Positions 1 to 8,912 of a DNA stretch of 25,082 bases are shown piece after piece. A model generated the notes under the pieces. It saw only the letters and a list, made by a program, of their open reading frames with translations. It was not told the DNA's origin and did no database searches. Each line of letters starts with the position of its first letter. Position 1 is the stretch's first letter. Source of the DNA: Chara braunii (Eukaryota > Streptophyta > Charophyceae > Charales > Characeae); NCBI GenBank assembly GCA_003427395.1, contig BFEA01000385.1, positions 943,769 to 968,850 on the forward strand, given 5' to 3'. The position numbers were made by a program, and so were the translations under genes.

Positions 1-94
<94 letters not shown>

Positions 95-111
95 CTCCCT
101 CTCTCTCTCTC
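1..111. repeat. Compound (CT)n / (CTAT)n / (CT)n microsatellite
   Basis: The window opens inside a CT dinucleotide array. It changes to a CTAT tetranucleotide array at about 57-92 and returns to CT up to about 111. The true left edge lies outside the window. Reading frames across it are low-complexity artefacts. Confidence 0.97.
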
Positions 112-259
112 CACATATGATGTTTGTCCACCTCTACCTATATTGGTGTGTATCATGTTCGCTGCTATTTGCGTCTCGAATTCTTGCCATGTTCACTACT
201 GTGTGTCGTACCCATGTCCAATGGTAATGTTTTTTGTCGTTGTGGCCCTCGGTAGTGAA

Positions 260-267
260 CCCCCCCC

Positions 268-332
<65 letters not shown>

Positions 333-345
333 GCGCGCGCGCACG
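260..345. repeat. (C)9, (TC)n and (CG)n microsatellite
   Basis: A run of nine C is followed by about 60 bases of TC repeat and a short alternating CG tract. It is pyrimidine-rich on the plus strand. The Leu/Ser- and Arg/Glu-repeat reading frames here come from the repeat and are not genes. Confidence 0.95.
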
Positions 346-834
346 AGCATGTTGTCCATCACCCACGATTGACGGGTCCATGTCGTAGCGACGTGTTCTC
401 ATGAATGTATGTGGTGTCTAATGCATTAGTTGAAATCTGCCATTGCAACAACTGTCAACGTTAGAGAGGCAATCGTCATGGATACGAGGGACATTTTGAA
501 AGGTTTTGCAAAAGGCGAAAAGGAAGGAAGGTCAACTTGACATGAGACCAGCAGTGTGGGAGGGAGCACCAAAGAGTGTGCAGACATGCTTCCCACAGTA
601 TATGCACAGACTGCAAATATGGTGGGTGATGTTGATGATACATCGAATAGTGGAAGAGGAAGCACTTGTGAGACGGAGAAGGTAGGGGGAGAGAGAGATG
701 AGAGAGATGTGGGAAGAAGAGAATCTCTCACATGATGTATCGTTAGAGATGAATATATGATCAGGACATCAACAAGAGAACAATACCCATATGGCAACAA
801 TTGAGTACGAGGTCGTGTTCAACCCGGTATTGTT
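346..834. other. Unassigned non-coding stretch
   Basis: No recognisable gene or repeat family was seen. There is a short purine-rich patch (GAGA) at about 670-720. Reading frames on both strands are short and look random. Confidence 0.4.
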
Positions 835-1194
835 GGAGGCACATCATGCTTTGCGTTCAAGGTTGATGGCACGTGGGTTCCATTTTCAACCCCCATGAAG
901 AGAACATGGTGAAACATAACTCTCGCATTGGTGTATGACAAAGTATCAAGGTTGAACGATGACGCAACGACACAGGAGAAAGGGTGATACACATTAGAAA
1001 TGCAGCGTGTTCTGGAGGCATCGGGCGAGTTTCGCCTGAACGATTTTTTGTATGACACTTTTGACTGCGGACAACCATTGATGACAACTAAGCGACATGG
1101 AGTATTGCATGGCAAGAGAGCGATGCAAGAAAGGATCCTCGTTGGGGTTGGGTGCCGTTCACGATCCTATTTCCATGTGGTCGTGGGAGAATGA
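835..1194 (+). pseudogene. Possible decayed coding fragment, product not recognised
   Basis: One plus-strand frame reads as protein-like sequence for about 120 codons, interrupted by two TGA stops at about 913 and 988. The peptide has mixed composition, with segments such as AFKVDGTWVPFSTPMKRTW and ASGEFRLNDFLYDTFDCGQ. It runs up to the 3' edge of the minus-strand LTR copy at 1203. I recognise no domain. It may be a remnant of an unrelated repeat or simply a chance frame; the opposite strand also has a 98-residue open frame here, so coding sense is not established. Confidence 0.2.
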
Positions 1195-1202
1195 TAATGC
1201 GT

Positions 1203-1690
1203 TGTCGAGCGGATCGACTCCCGTCTTTTTTGCAAAGGTCGGGAGCCCTCCCGGCCATATAACGCAGGAGTTTAACAAAATCAAAATTCAGAGACAACTC
1301 GGGAACGACGCCTAACTAATCCTGCGAGTCGCCGAGATGGTCGTGGTTGCGTCGTCCCTTCGCCGCTCTGGCCGGGTGCGCCAACTGTACATCCTGCGGT
1401 CCCCTACGACAGGATAGGTTCCCGCGGGGCATAAGCTGTCCTTCCCTAAGGGGTTGTTTCCACCCTTAGGGGCGTATCCCTACCGAGCTACTGACCCAAA
1501 TACGAAAACTTTTAAATGAAGTCGCAAAGGTAGATCAGCCGAGGGCATTTGCTCGTTCGCTGTAGTATAAATACGCTTGGTTTACGCCAAGCGAACCCGA
1601 ACGTCGTTCGTTCCTAGGGCGTTGATCTCCTAGGTGTGGAGCGGACGCTGGTCGACTAGGACGGTCTCAACCAAGCGTGAAACCCAACAT
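1203..1690 (-). mobile_element. LTR copy 1 (LTR-1), probably a solo LTR of a Ty3/gypsy family
   Basis: Read on the minus strand, this aligns over most of its length with 6335-6830 and, in its central part, with 18430-18770. The shared blocks include GGTTTCACG near the upstream side, ACTACAGCGAACGAGC, GCCCTCGGC, GTAGCTCGGTAGGG, a stem-loop, CCTGTCGTAGGGGACCGC, TACAGTTGGCGCACC and CTCCTGCGT. The minus-strand copy ends in CTCGACA at 1203, matching the ends of the other copies, and so has the CA expected of an LTR terminus. No primer-binding site follows (minus strand, below 1203), and no internal coding region is found on its other side, so a solo LTR is the simplest reading. A TATA-like TATTTATA lies upstream of the conserved core. 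The 5' boundary is uncertain. Confidence 0.72.
1443..1472 (-). ncRNA. Conserved LTR stem-loop, copy 1
   Basis: Arms CCCTAAGGG (1444-1452) and CCCTTAGGG (1463-1471) form 9 perfect base pairs around a loop of about 10 bases. It lies at the same place as the stem-loops at 6561-6587 and 18570-18601, whose stems differ in sequence. It probably forms in the LTR transcript; its function is unknown. Confidence 0.55.
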
Positions 1691-1749
1691 TAATCCTAAT
1701 CCCTTTTACACATCATCAAGCGAAAGTTACAACTACCACATATAATTAC

Positions 1750-2142
1750 ATCAAAAGAAATTGATCGTAGTAGACAAGAACATATTCAATCTGAAATAAT
1801 AACTGAGAGAATCCAAATCTTCATTTGATACATCCAATATCACAAGATCAAAATAAACTCCGGCCACCCTGGGTCGAACTCTACAAAACAATCATACAAC
1901 CGCAAACGAGTTGTTGGCTTAATGAGAATAACAGCGATGCGGCCGACAAGGTAATCGGTTGCCTGAGTTTCGACTTAATGAGACGCGTTGCCAAAGTCAT
2001 TCATTTCACTCACTGCTGACTCAAAATTTGACACACATACCCGTCTCCATACACTTTCTATCTTTTGTTTTTGAATGACGGGTTTGTTTTGCAGTTGATT
2101 CTTGATAAGAGGCATTGCTTGAAGTGTTGCATGCCTCTCCCT
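1750..2142. other. AT-rich stretch beside LTR-1, nothing coding
   Basis: No gene seen. This may include the upstream (U3) part of the minus-strand LTR, but it does not align clearly with the region upstream of the other LTR copies. Confidence 0.3.
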
Positions 2143-2315
2143 CTAGGAAGTGGTCTGGGGTACTCCTCGTCCTCGCCCGAGCACCAGATTCGGATCTCAG
2201 AAGTCGGACCGTCTCCATCGAATCGGCAAAGTACCCTCCCGTAGAACGGTTCACTCCGGGTTGATAACAGGGGGGGCTCCTGAAGCAACGAACCCCCGTC
2301 CCAGATGCTTCCTAG
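2143..2315. mobile_element. MITE-like element with CTAGGAAG terminal inverted repeats
   Basis: The ends are perfect 8-bp inverted repeats (CTAGGAAG at 2143-2150 and CTTCCTAG at 2308-2315). The similarity continues inward with TCTGGG at both ends after a 2-3 base difference. The 173-bp length and lack of coding capacity fit a small non-autonomous inverted-repeat element. No convincing target-site duplication was found, so the exact boundaries and superfamily are open. Confidence 0.45.
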
Positions 2316-2999
2316 AAAAAAAGAATGTGTTTATTACAAAAAGGTTTAGTTATTCTGATTTCTCCTAAGTTCATAGTAACTTAGACGAAAATAAATCGAA
2401 GGAGATAAAAAATGAGAATAATTTGGATAGGTATAGTTAGAAAAGGTCATTCGGGATAGAAAGGGTCTTCCTCAAGAAAAGACTAAGTCCGTTTGACCTT
2501 ATTCTGCTTTATTTGAATTAAATTTATTTTACGACACATGCTGAATATTTATTTTTTCAAAATAACAAGTCTTTTTGAGAAGGAGGCTGGTGAAAGGTAG
2601 AAAGAAGACAATCCATTCCTTCATCTCAAATAGGCATAATCAATCTCCTTTGTAAGCATCCCTCTACCTACCTGCACGCCAAGCAAAGACAACAAGTTTG
2701 AGAGAAAACCAATGCAATCCTATCAAGTCATACCTCACTATTCGCATGCAAACACACATTTCATTTGCCTTTTCCATGAACATTCGATTGAACAGGGTCA
2801 AGCAAAGTGTGGGTTCACACAGGAGTGAAGGGTAGTCTGAATCATTCAACTGACCTTCAGTGAAGTCTGGTCCGGCTCACTCAAGAAAGTCGAGTAATAT
2901 TCCAATCAGAAGAAAAAGATCGTCGTTGAATATGGAAATATGCGGCTCACAACTTCACAAGTTGTGGTCGTTTCACTGAACGACGGTCCGCCACCTTCT
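2316..2999. other. AT-rich non-coding stretch
   Basis: AT-rich DNA with no recognisable gene, RNA or repeat structure. The short reading frames on both strands show no domain. Confidence 0.4.
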
Positions 3000-4470
3000 C
3001 TAAGTGTCTGATCACAGCAAGGTTGGGCCCACTAAGATGTCTGGATGAGATAACCCTCAAAGAGGGTGCTCCCATGATCCAAACCCACATCGCCTCAACA
3101 TCCCAAACACTCCCAATGCAGTCTCAACTGTACCACGTGCTCCAAGGACACTTCCCCAACCAACAACAAGTTCATACCGCCTCAAATCATCCTGTCCGCT
3201 CACCAAGTTGGCCCCACTCAGTCCCATGATGGTCCCAACTGGTCCGAGGTAGTCGCACACCATCACCCGCAACACCAGATAATTCAGAACTCAAAACCGT
3301 TTGCACCGCGCACCACAAAAAAAATTAAAGCTGGCCCTGACTGAAACTTGCATGTGCTGCAAGCTCGAAAAAAACAATGATGTCCTTCCAGCGCAAACAA
3401 CAAGTGCCGCAACTCCAATAGCCACTGCCGAGAGCACTCACTCTGTGCTCTCTTTATGTCGCCGGTTCACGCACCACTGCCGCACGGTCCCAACCACGCA
3501 CCGGCATTCGTCCAACCTCCAGGCCTTTCTAGGATCCACCATAGCCGCCGTGCACTACAAAAATAACGGGGGACCACTACTTGCTGCGATGTCAAAACCG
3601 GTATCATGGCTGCTATGCAGCACCACCACTTGATCATACTGCCAAATGACTGATTCAACGCACCGCAAAAATCTGGCATACTGTCGACGTGCCGCCAACC
3701 AGGCAACACTTCCCCTATGTGAAAAAAAATATCAACGCCGCCGCCAATTTCGTCAGCATGATCCCACTGACTACACTGTCGTTGCCGCGTTGTTAATCGA
3801 GCAGAACCTCCCCATACTCACATTAAAAAAAACAGCGGTGCCGCGAAGCAAATCCGGCAGCACCTTCCCTTAGGAAGGTCTCGATGTCGTGGCAGCAGTT
3901 CGGCAGTACAACCCCACTAACATAAGTGCCGCTTGCCATGCCGTTTGGACCCTGACGCAGTCTTACCGCCGTTGCACCATCCCACACACACAACACATGC
4001 ACAAGGGTGGGGCAAAAAGCTCTCATCCCTCAGCTATGGTTGTCTCCCTTCTTCTCCTCCAACTCCATGCAGATCTCCACTCCACTAGCAGCACCTCCAC
4101 CGGCGGCACCGCCCTTCTCCAGCAGCATGCAGCAACCAACCATCATTCGCTCAAGTGAATGCCCCAGCAGCACTGCCAGAAGTGTGAGGCTGTTGGGTGG
4201 TGTGCTGACTTTTATAGCCAGCTGATGGCATGTGGGCAGCTGCTTTACCCACAGCCAGGCAAAATTCATCAGTGCCCCTGACCCTTGATCTAAATCGATG
4301 GCCAGGAGCTCAACCCCTTAGCTTTCCCCTAGGAAACCATGGTCATCCATTTTTGAAAGCATCTGGCCTCCCCCCCAGGCCACATGTTCCAGGAAATGGT
4401 TGTACCCAACCATTTCACTGTTGCCTGCCTAAAACGAACAGGCGCAGTCCCATCAGGCCCTAGAAGCTTC
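3000..4470. repeat. C/A-rich, degenerate low-complexity region
   Basis: About 1.4 kb strongly biased to C and A on the plus strand, with recurring GCCGC, CACCAC and short poly-A tracts (3317, 3371, 3722 and 3825 among others). Several 65-110 residue frames exist on both strands (rich in Pro, Ser, Thr, His and Gln), but they overlap in conflicting directions and none looks like a known protein. It may be a decayed minisatellite or an old untranslated or intergenic sequence. No splice pattern could be assembled. Confidence 0.35.
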
Positions 4471-4731
4471 TAGGGCTACACCTGTCCCGCGGCTTCGGCC
4501 ACGTTCACGGCCGTTACTTTTTTCTCCCCTTCCTTATTTTTTTTTCTTTTTCTTTTTACCCCCTCATTTCCCTGTGCAGGGGGCAACTCGCCGTTCAAAA
4601 CGAGCGGCCGCCCCCTCAGTCTTGTCACCGAGTCGAACTAGAGTCAAGCTCAACAGGGGCTTCTTCCCCTTACTGCAACATGCGTCCGCACCCGGCCGCA
4701 AAACAGAGCTAGGTTCGGAAGTTGTTTGTGA

Positions 4732-4764
4732 CTGCAGCCGGTTTCAACTAGTGAATGGGCGCAG
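4732..4764 (+). repeat. C/G hairpin motif, block 1 upstream copy
   Basis: Outer arms CTGC (4732-4735) and GCAG (4761-4764), inner GCC/GGC, and an internal GTTTCAAC. It resembles the motifs at 4972-4987, 24456-24483, 24598-24611 and 24925-24956. It lies about 140 bases upstream of the plus-strand hammerhead, as the 24925-24956 copy lies upstream of the minus-strand hammerhead. Confidence 0.4.
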
Positions 4765-4785
4765 GTAGCCAGGCTCATGACCACA

Positions 4786-4860
4786 TAGAAAAAAAAACGA
4801 AAGAAGAAAAGAAAAAAACAGAAGAGAAAAAAAGCCAAAAAGAAAAACCCGAAAATAAAC
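4786..4860 (+). repeat. A-rich tract
   Basis: A long A-rich run broken by G and C, between the C/G hairpin and the hammerhead. It could be a decayed poly(A) tail of a retroposed sequence or simple low-complexity DNA. The Lys-rich frame across it is an artefact. Confidence 0.8.
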
Positions 4861-4906
4861 CCTTACCTGAAACGATCATCCTACCCACACATACACATAC
4901 TACTCG

Positions 4907-4958
4907 ACTGTCCAGGTCTCAGCCTCCTGATGAGTCAGTGAAAGTCCAACGAAACAGT
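4907..4958 (+). ncRNA. Hammerhead ribozyme (type III permutation), partly decayed
   Basis: A self-cleaving RNA motif. Its parts are: ACTGTC (4907-4912, stem III strand and GUC cleavage triplet, cut expected after 4912); stem I hairpin (4913-4926, AGGT pairing with GCCT, with one mismatch beside the core); core CTGATGA (4927-4933); stem II with loop TGAAAG (4934-4950); core GAAA (4951-4954); and ACAGT closing stem III against ACTGT. The 13 core bases and the cleavage triplet are present. Stem II has two mismatched positions where the copy at 24630-24682 has two G-C pairs, as expected from C-to-T decay of CpG sites, so activity is probably low. Hammerheads of this topology are known from plant retrozymes (non-autonomous LTR elements). 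Confidence 0.82.
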
Positions 4959-4971
4959 TTGGCAAAGTCCT

Positions 4972-4987
4972 GCCCGTTTCAACGGGC
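4972..4987 (+). repeat. Perfect C/G hairpin downstream of the hammerhead
   Basis: GCCCGTTTCAACGGGC is a perfect inverted repeat with a 2-base centre, 13 bases after the hammerhead. The sequence between and after them also matches the minus-strand copy (CCCGTTTCAAYGGGC followed by RCAACRCA), so ribozyme and hairpin belong to one repeat. A weaker second TTCAATAGGCGCA lies at about 4999-5011. Confidence 0.7.
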
Positions 4988-5052
4988 ACAACGCACTTCA
5001 ATAGGCGCAGCCACAGTAGTGTCTCAACCACTTTGGCTGGCTGACAACGCAT

Positions 5053-5155
5053 ATGCCCGTATCTGGGCTGAAGATTCATTCCCAATTTGCTCATCCTAGC
5101 GTAAAGTTTGAGCTTTCGACCGTTACGTTGCAACCTCTACCAGGTAAGAGCCCTC

Positions 5156-5197
<42 letters not shown>

Positions 5198-5670
5198 ATG
5201 ATCTTATCAGAGGATCGGAACAATTTTTGCGGGTACGAGATAATACTCCTACCGAGTGGATCAACTTCATCACGTTACTTCGAAATGACGAGGGATTTTT
5301 CCCTAATACTCGCGCGTATTTTTTGGCCAATATGGCTCGGACTCGTGAGGAGTTTTATGGATATACCTTGTATTTTCACAGCGCGAGAAACCTTCAATGT
5401 CTCTCTCGAGTCATTGTGAGTATTATGATTACCTCGTCCGGTAGACGTTTCGGCGTCGTCCGGATGCGGGACACAGAAACCCGACACTTATTTGGACTGA
5501 GTCGGCCTCTTCGAGTCATATTGTGGAGACTAGCCCTACGGATGACCTCCCTCTATGGTACTCCAATTATTAGAGTTATGCGAGGTGGACGGAAGACGAC
5601 CTTGGTATTCGACAACGACAAGCTTGCGCGATTGGATTTATTGGAGACTCATTTGCGTGGAGGACGATAG
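5053..5670 (+). CDS. Unrecognised 205-codon reading frame crossing a TC repeat
   Basis: The frame is open for 205 codons. The first 30 precede a splice-donor-like CAG/GTAAGAG (junction after 5143), followed by a (TC)n tract that would encode a Leu/Ser run. From about residue 48 the peptide looks more natural (for example RVRDNTPTEWINFITLLRND and NTRAYFLANMARTREEFYGY). From about 5480 to 5785 the other two plus frames are also fairly open, so the true frame and end are unclear. I recognise no family. It may be an exon, a transposon relic or chance. It lies just upstream of the plus-strand LTR region, so it may belong to older flanking DNA. Confidence 0.25.
5157..5193. repeat. (TC)n microsatellite
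   Basis: About 18 TC units directly after a splice-donor-like GTAAGAG. If that donor is real, the array would be an intronic pyrimidine tract. Confidence 0.95.
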
Positions 5671-5789
5671 ATTTACCAGGGTTAGACACTATCTTCAGGA
5701 AATGTTATTCGGATTTGAAAACACCTCGCATAGACTAATCCTGATGAGGAAGTCATATGACTCATGGTTTCACGAGGTAATCTAAAAAT

Positions 5790-6334
5790 TAAAAAAAAAA
5801 CTTTGCATGTAGATAGGGTCGCTGGATGAGTAACATTGGGATTACCCTGATGATTTCACTATCATGCCTTGGCATTGAGGGGTAAATATACAACAAAGAA
5901 AAAGTAAACAAATATTTTTCATCAGTCTCAAGTCACTCTTAGATATTTTGTAGATAACTAGTATGAAAAACGTCAAGTTGCATCTTACGGGACAACATGA
6001 AAATGTGACCCTAAAAATAAATTTAAAAAGGGTCTAACTATAACCAACTGTTTAAAGGATTGAAAAAATTTTCTCTGTGTATCTTGATAAAAAAAGTCTA
6101 ATTAATTTCGAGATTACATCAACGACGAGAAGCGATTACATTAACATGATATTTTCATCAGACCAAATCAATTATATTTAACATTGTGTTATGTTTTCAT
6201 AGCAATGACTGCTGAGATGAGTGATTGAAAAAATGACTTTATATATATGTATTGTTTTAGACATGTGTGAGTTCATTTTGATAAATTATACATATATATA
6301 TATAAGTATGTGAGTGTTGCATGTACGGGACTAG
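5790..6334 (+). other. AT-rich region upstream of LTR-2 core, possible U3
   Basis: No gene seen. It contains (TA)n patches at about 6241-6250 and 6291-6303. By position it should include the U3 part of the plus-strand LTR, but it shows no clear match to the flanks of the other two LTR copies, so the LTR 5' end cannot be placed. Confidence 0.3.
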
Positions 6335-6830
6335 GGTTGAGTTATGGGTTTCACGTATGGTTGAGACCTCCCTAGTCGACCGACGTACGCTTCATCCTTA
6401 GGCGATCAACGCCTTAAGTAACGAACGACATTCGGGTTCAATAGGCGTTTAATCGCTTGTACCTATACTACAACGAGCGAGTAAATGCCCTCGGCTGACT
6501 TACCTCTGTGATTGCACATAAAACTTTCGCACGTGAGTCAGTAGCTCGGTGAGGATACGCTCCTAAGGGTGGTGACAACCCCTAGGGGAAGAAAGGTTAT
6601 GCCTCGCGAGAACCTGTCCTGTCGTAGGGGACCGCGAGATGTACAGTTGGCGCACCTAACTAGACTGGGGAAGGGACGATGCGACAATGACCGTCTCGAC
6701 GATTCGTTGAATTATTTATGCGTCATCCCCTAATTTGTCTCTTTGTTTGATTTTTGTTTAACTCCTGCGTGACATGGTCGGGAGGGCTCTCGCCTTTGCG
6801 AGAAAAAGGTTGGGGCCGATGCGCTCGATA
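6335..6830 (+). mobile_element. 5' LTR (LTR-2) of a Ty3/gypsy retrotransposon, conserved part
   Basis: It aligns with the reverse complement of 1203-1690 and with 18430-18770. Shared blocks in order are GGTTTCACG, TACTACAACGAGCGAG, GCCCTCGGCTGACTTACCT, GTAGCTCGGTGAGG, the stem-loop at 6561-6587, CCTGTCGTAGGGGACCGCGAG, TACAGTTGGCGCACC and CTCCTGCGTGACA. It ends CTCGATA at 6830, where the other two copies end CGACA, so the terminal CA has become TA. Two bases later comes a primer-binding site, and gag follows, which identifies this as a 5' LTR. CTATACTAC may hold a weak TATA signal. The true 5' end is probably further upstream. Confidence 0.78.
6561..6587 (+). ncRNA. Conserved LTR stem-loop, copy 2
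   Basis: TCCTAAGGG pairs with CCCCTAGGG (8 of 9 positions, one A-C mismatch) around GGTGACAA-like loop bases. It is equivalent to 1443-1472 and 18570-18601. Confidence 0.5.
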
Positions 6831-6832
6831 GG

Positions 6833-6850
6833 TGGCGTCGTTGTCGGGGA
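6833..6850 (+). promoter_or_regulatory. Primer-binding site, tRNA-Asp type
   Basis: TGGCGTCGTTGTCGGGGA starts two bases after the LTR end. It matches the plant tRNA-Asp complementary PBS (TGGCGCCGTTGCCGGGGA, from memory) at 16 of 18 positions, and both differences are C-to-T. The first-strand DNA of the element would start here. A hairpin (GGGG...AACGG pairing with CCGTT...CCCC, 6846-6873) overlaps its 3' end. Confidence 0.82.
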
Positions 6851-7860
6851 TAACGGCAAACTACCGTTGCCCCTGGTGGAACGACACTCGGGTAAGAAAA
6901 TATTAAGAAGTTACAGTCAAAGCTTATTTTTGTTTTGTTTTCATATGAAAAGTCAGTGAAAATTTTCAGAGTTAGAGAAACAAGGGAAAGTTTATTGAGA
7001 TATGAATGTGTGATGTTATTGTCTCTGTGTTATTCAAGATGGTTAGAGGAAATGGCGATGAGAAGGAATAATATCAGGGAGTTGGCCAAGGCAATCCAAT
7101 AGTCAGCCACGCAAAAGGATCAGTTTCCAAAGGTGGAAGTGTCTTTGCTCGATTGTAACAACGTCTTAGGTTGGGCCGAGAAGTTCGAACAACTACCAAT
7201 CTGTCGAGAGTAGAATGATGGGGAAATGCTGCAGAAAGTAAAACGATACTGTAAGATAGAATATAAGGAGGAGTTGATGACCCTTGTAAGCGAATCGAAA
7301 GATTGGGCTGAGTTCAAGGAAAACTTATTGAATAAATACCAGTTGGGCGATCAGCTGCTGGATTTAACCAATCTCCGGAAGGTCGACCGGCGAAAGTTCG
7401 GATCAACCAAACAATTCTTGATGGAATTTGAGGGAGTTGCTCGGTTCATATCAAACCTGCCAGATAAGGACAAATGTCATATATTTATGGACAACTTTTT
7501 ATAGGTTGAGCAGAGAGAGTTGATGAAAGACATGCATGAACGATATAATTGGCCAAAAATAAAAGTCAATCTTTTGGCAGGAGTTTCGACCAAATGTTTT
7601 ACCGACTGTTGAAACAACGCACGAAAAATCGTGAAAAGGAGGATGTCGGTAAAGATAAAGACCGTGAAATTTTCAAAACCTTGTCAGACATGAAGGAAAT
7701 GATGATAGATATGCGTGCAGAACGTTTGAAGCTGAAAATTGTGATGGTCAAGACAAAGAGGAGTAAGAGAAAAGGAAAGAAAGTTGTTGTTGAAAGCAGC
7801 AGCGATAGGGAGAGGAAGGAATAAGAATCTCCCAAGAAACTGACTAAAGTCGAGAAAAAT

Positions 7861-8386
7861 ACTTTAAATCAGATTCGAAGAGGACAAGGGACCTCAAAGA
7901 AACAAGGAAAGAATGGTGGGAATGGTGGGAATAGAGGAAACATCCAGGCACAACCTGAGCAATCTCAACCCTGGTCTAGCCAGCAACAAGCTATAGGAGG
8001 CCGTGGTCGAGGGCGAAGGAATTCTGGAGGGCGTGGAAATTGGGCAAAGGATTTTACATGTAAGTATTGCAACTAGAAGAGGCACATTATGCGATTTTGT
8101 CAAATCCTCGCCAAAGACGAAGTTGACAAAGTCACATATACTACCATTCGTGGAGAAGTTTTTGATTTTGAAGGGAGTACAATCGATCCGAATATCGAAG
8201 GGGATATGAGAAAGGAGGTTTTTCGGCGAATGAGACGAAGTCTACCAGCTACCTTCAGGATAACATCACAAGAAGAGGAGAAATTCTTCCAAACGGAAGA
8301 GGCGTTTCAGTCTTTGCAGATTGACGAATCGTAGATTGATCTAGGTGAGCTCATAAAACAGGGAGAGACACTCATTCGACAAAAAA
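7861..8386 (+). repeat. Tandem duplication inside gag, first unit
   Basis: A 526-bp direct repeat immediately followed by the second unit (8387-8912). The units differ at roughly 25-30 positions, mostly transitions. A short similarity (TCGAGAAAAATACTTT against TCGACAAAAAAACTTT) at the two left edges suggests unequal recombination or replication slippage. Because 526 is not a multiple of 3, the copy shifts the gag frame. Confidence 0.95.
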
Positions 8387-8912
8387 ACTTTAAATCAGAT
8401 TCAAAGAGGACAAGGGACCTCAAAGAAACAAAGGAAGAATGGTGGGAATGGTGAGAATAGAGGAAACATCAAGACACAACCTGAGCAATCTCAACCCTGG
8501 TCTAGTCAGCAACAAGCTGGAGGAGGTCGTGGTCGAGGGCGAAGGAATTCTGGAGGGCGTGGAAACTGGGCAAAGGATTTTACATGTAAGTATTGCGACC
8601 AGAAGAGACACATTATGCGATTTTGTCAGATCCCCGCCAAAGACGAAGTTGACAAAGTCGCATATACTACCATTCATGGAGAAGTTTTTGATTTTGAAGG
8701 GAGTACAATCGATCCGAATATTAAAGGGGATATGAGAAAGGAGGTTTTTCGGCGAATGATATGAAGTCTACCAGCTATCTTCAGGATGGCATCACAAGAA
8801 GAGGAGAAATTCTTCCAAATGGAAGAGGCGTTTCAGTCTCTGCAGATTGACGAATCGTAGATTGATCTGGGTGAGCTAACAAAACAGGGAGAGACACTCA
8901 TTCAGCGAGCGC
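8387..8912 (+). repeat. Tandem duplication inside gag, second unit
   Basis: Second copy of the 526-bp unit. It keeps the intact zinc knuckle, whereas the first unit has a stop inside it. It joins the rest of gag at CATTCAGCGAGC. Confidence 0.95.

Noticed and set aside
5740-5770. CTGATGAGG resembling a hammerhead core
   Set aside because: No GAAA core at the right distance and no stem II or III.
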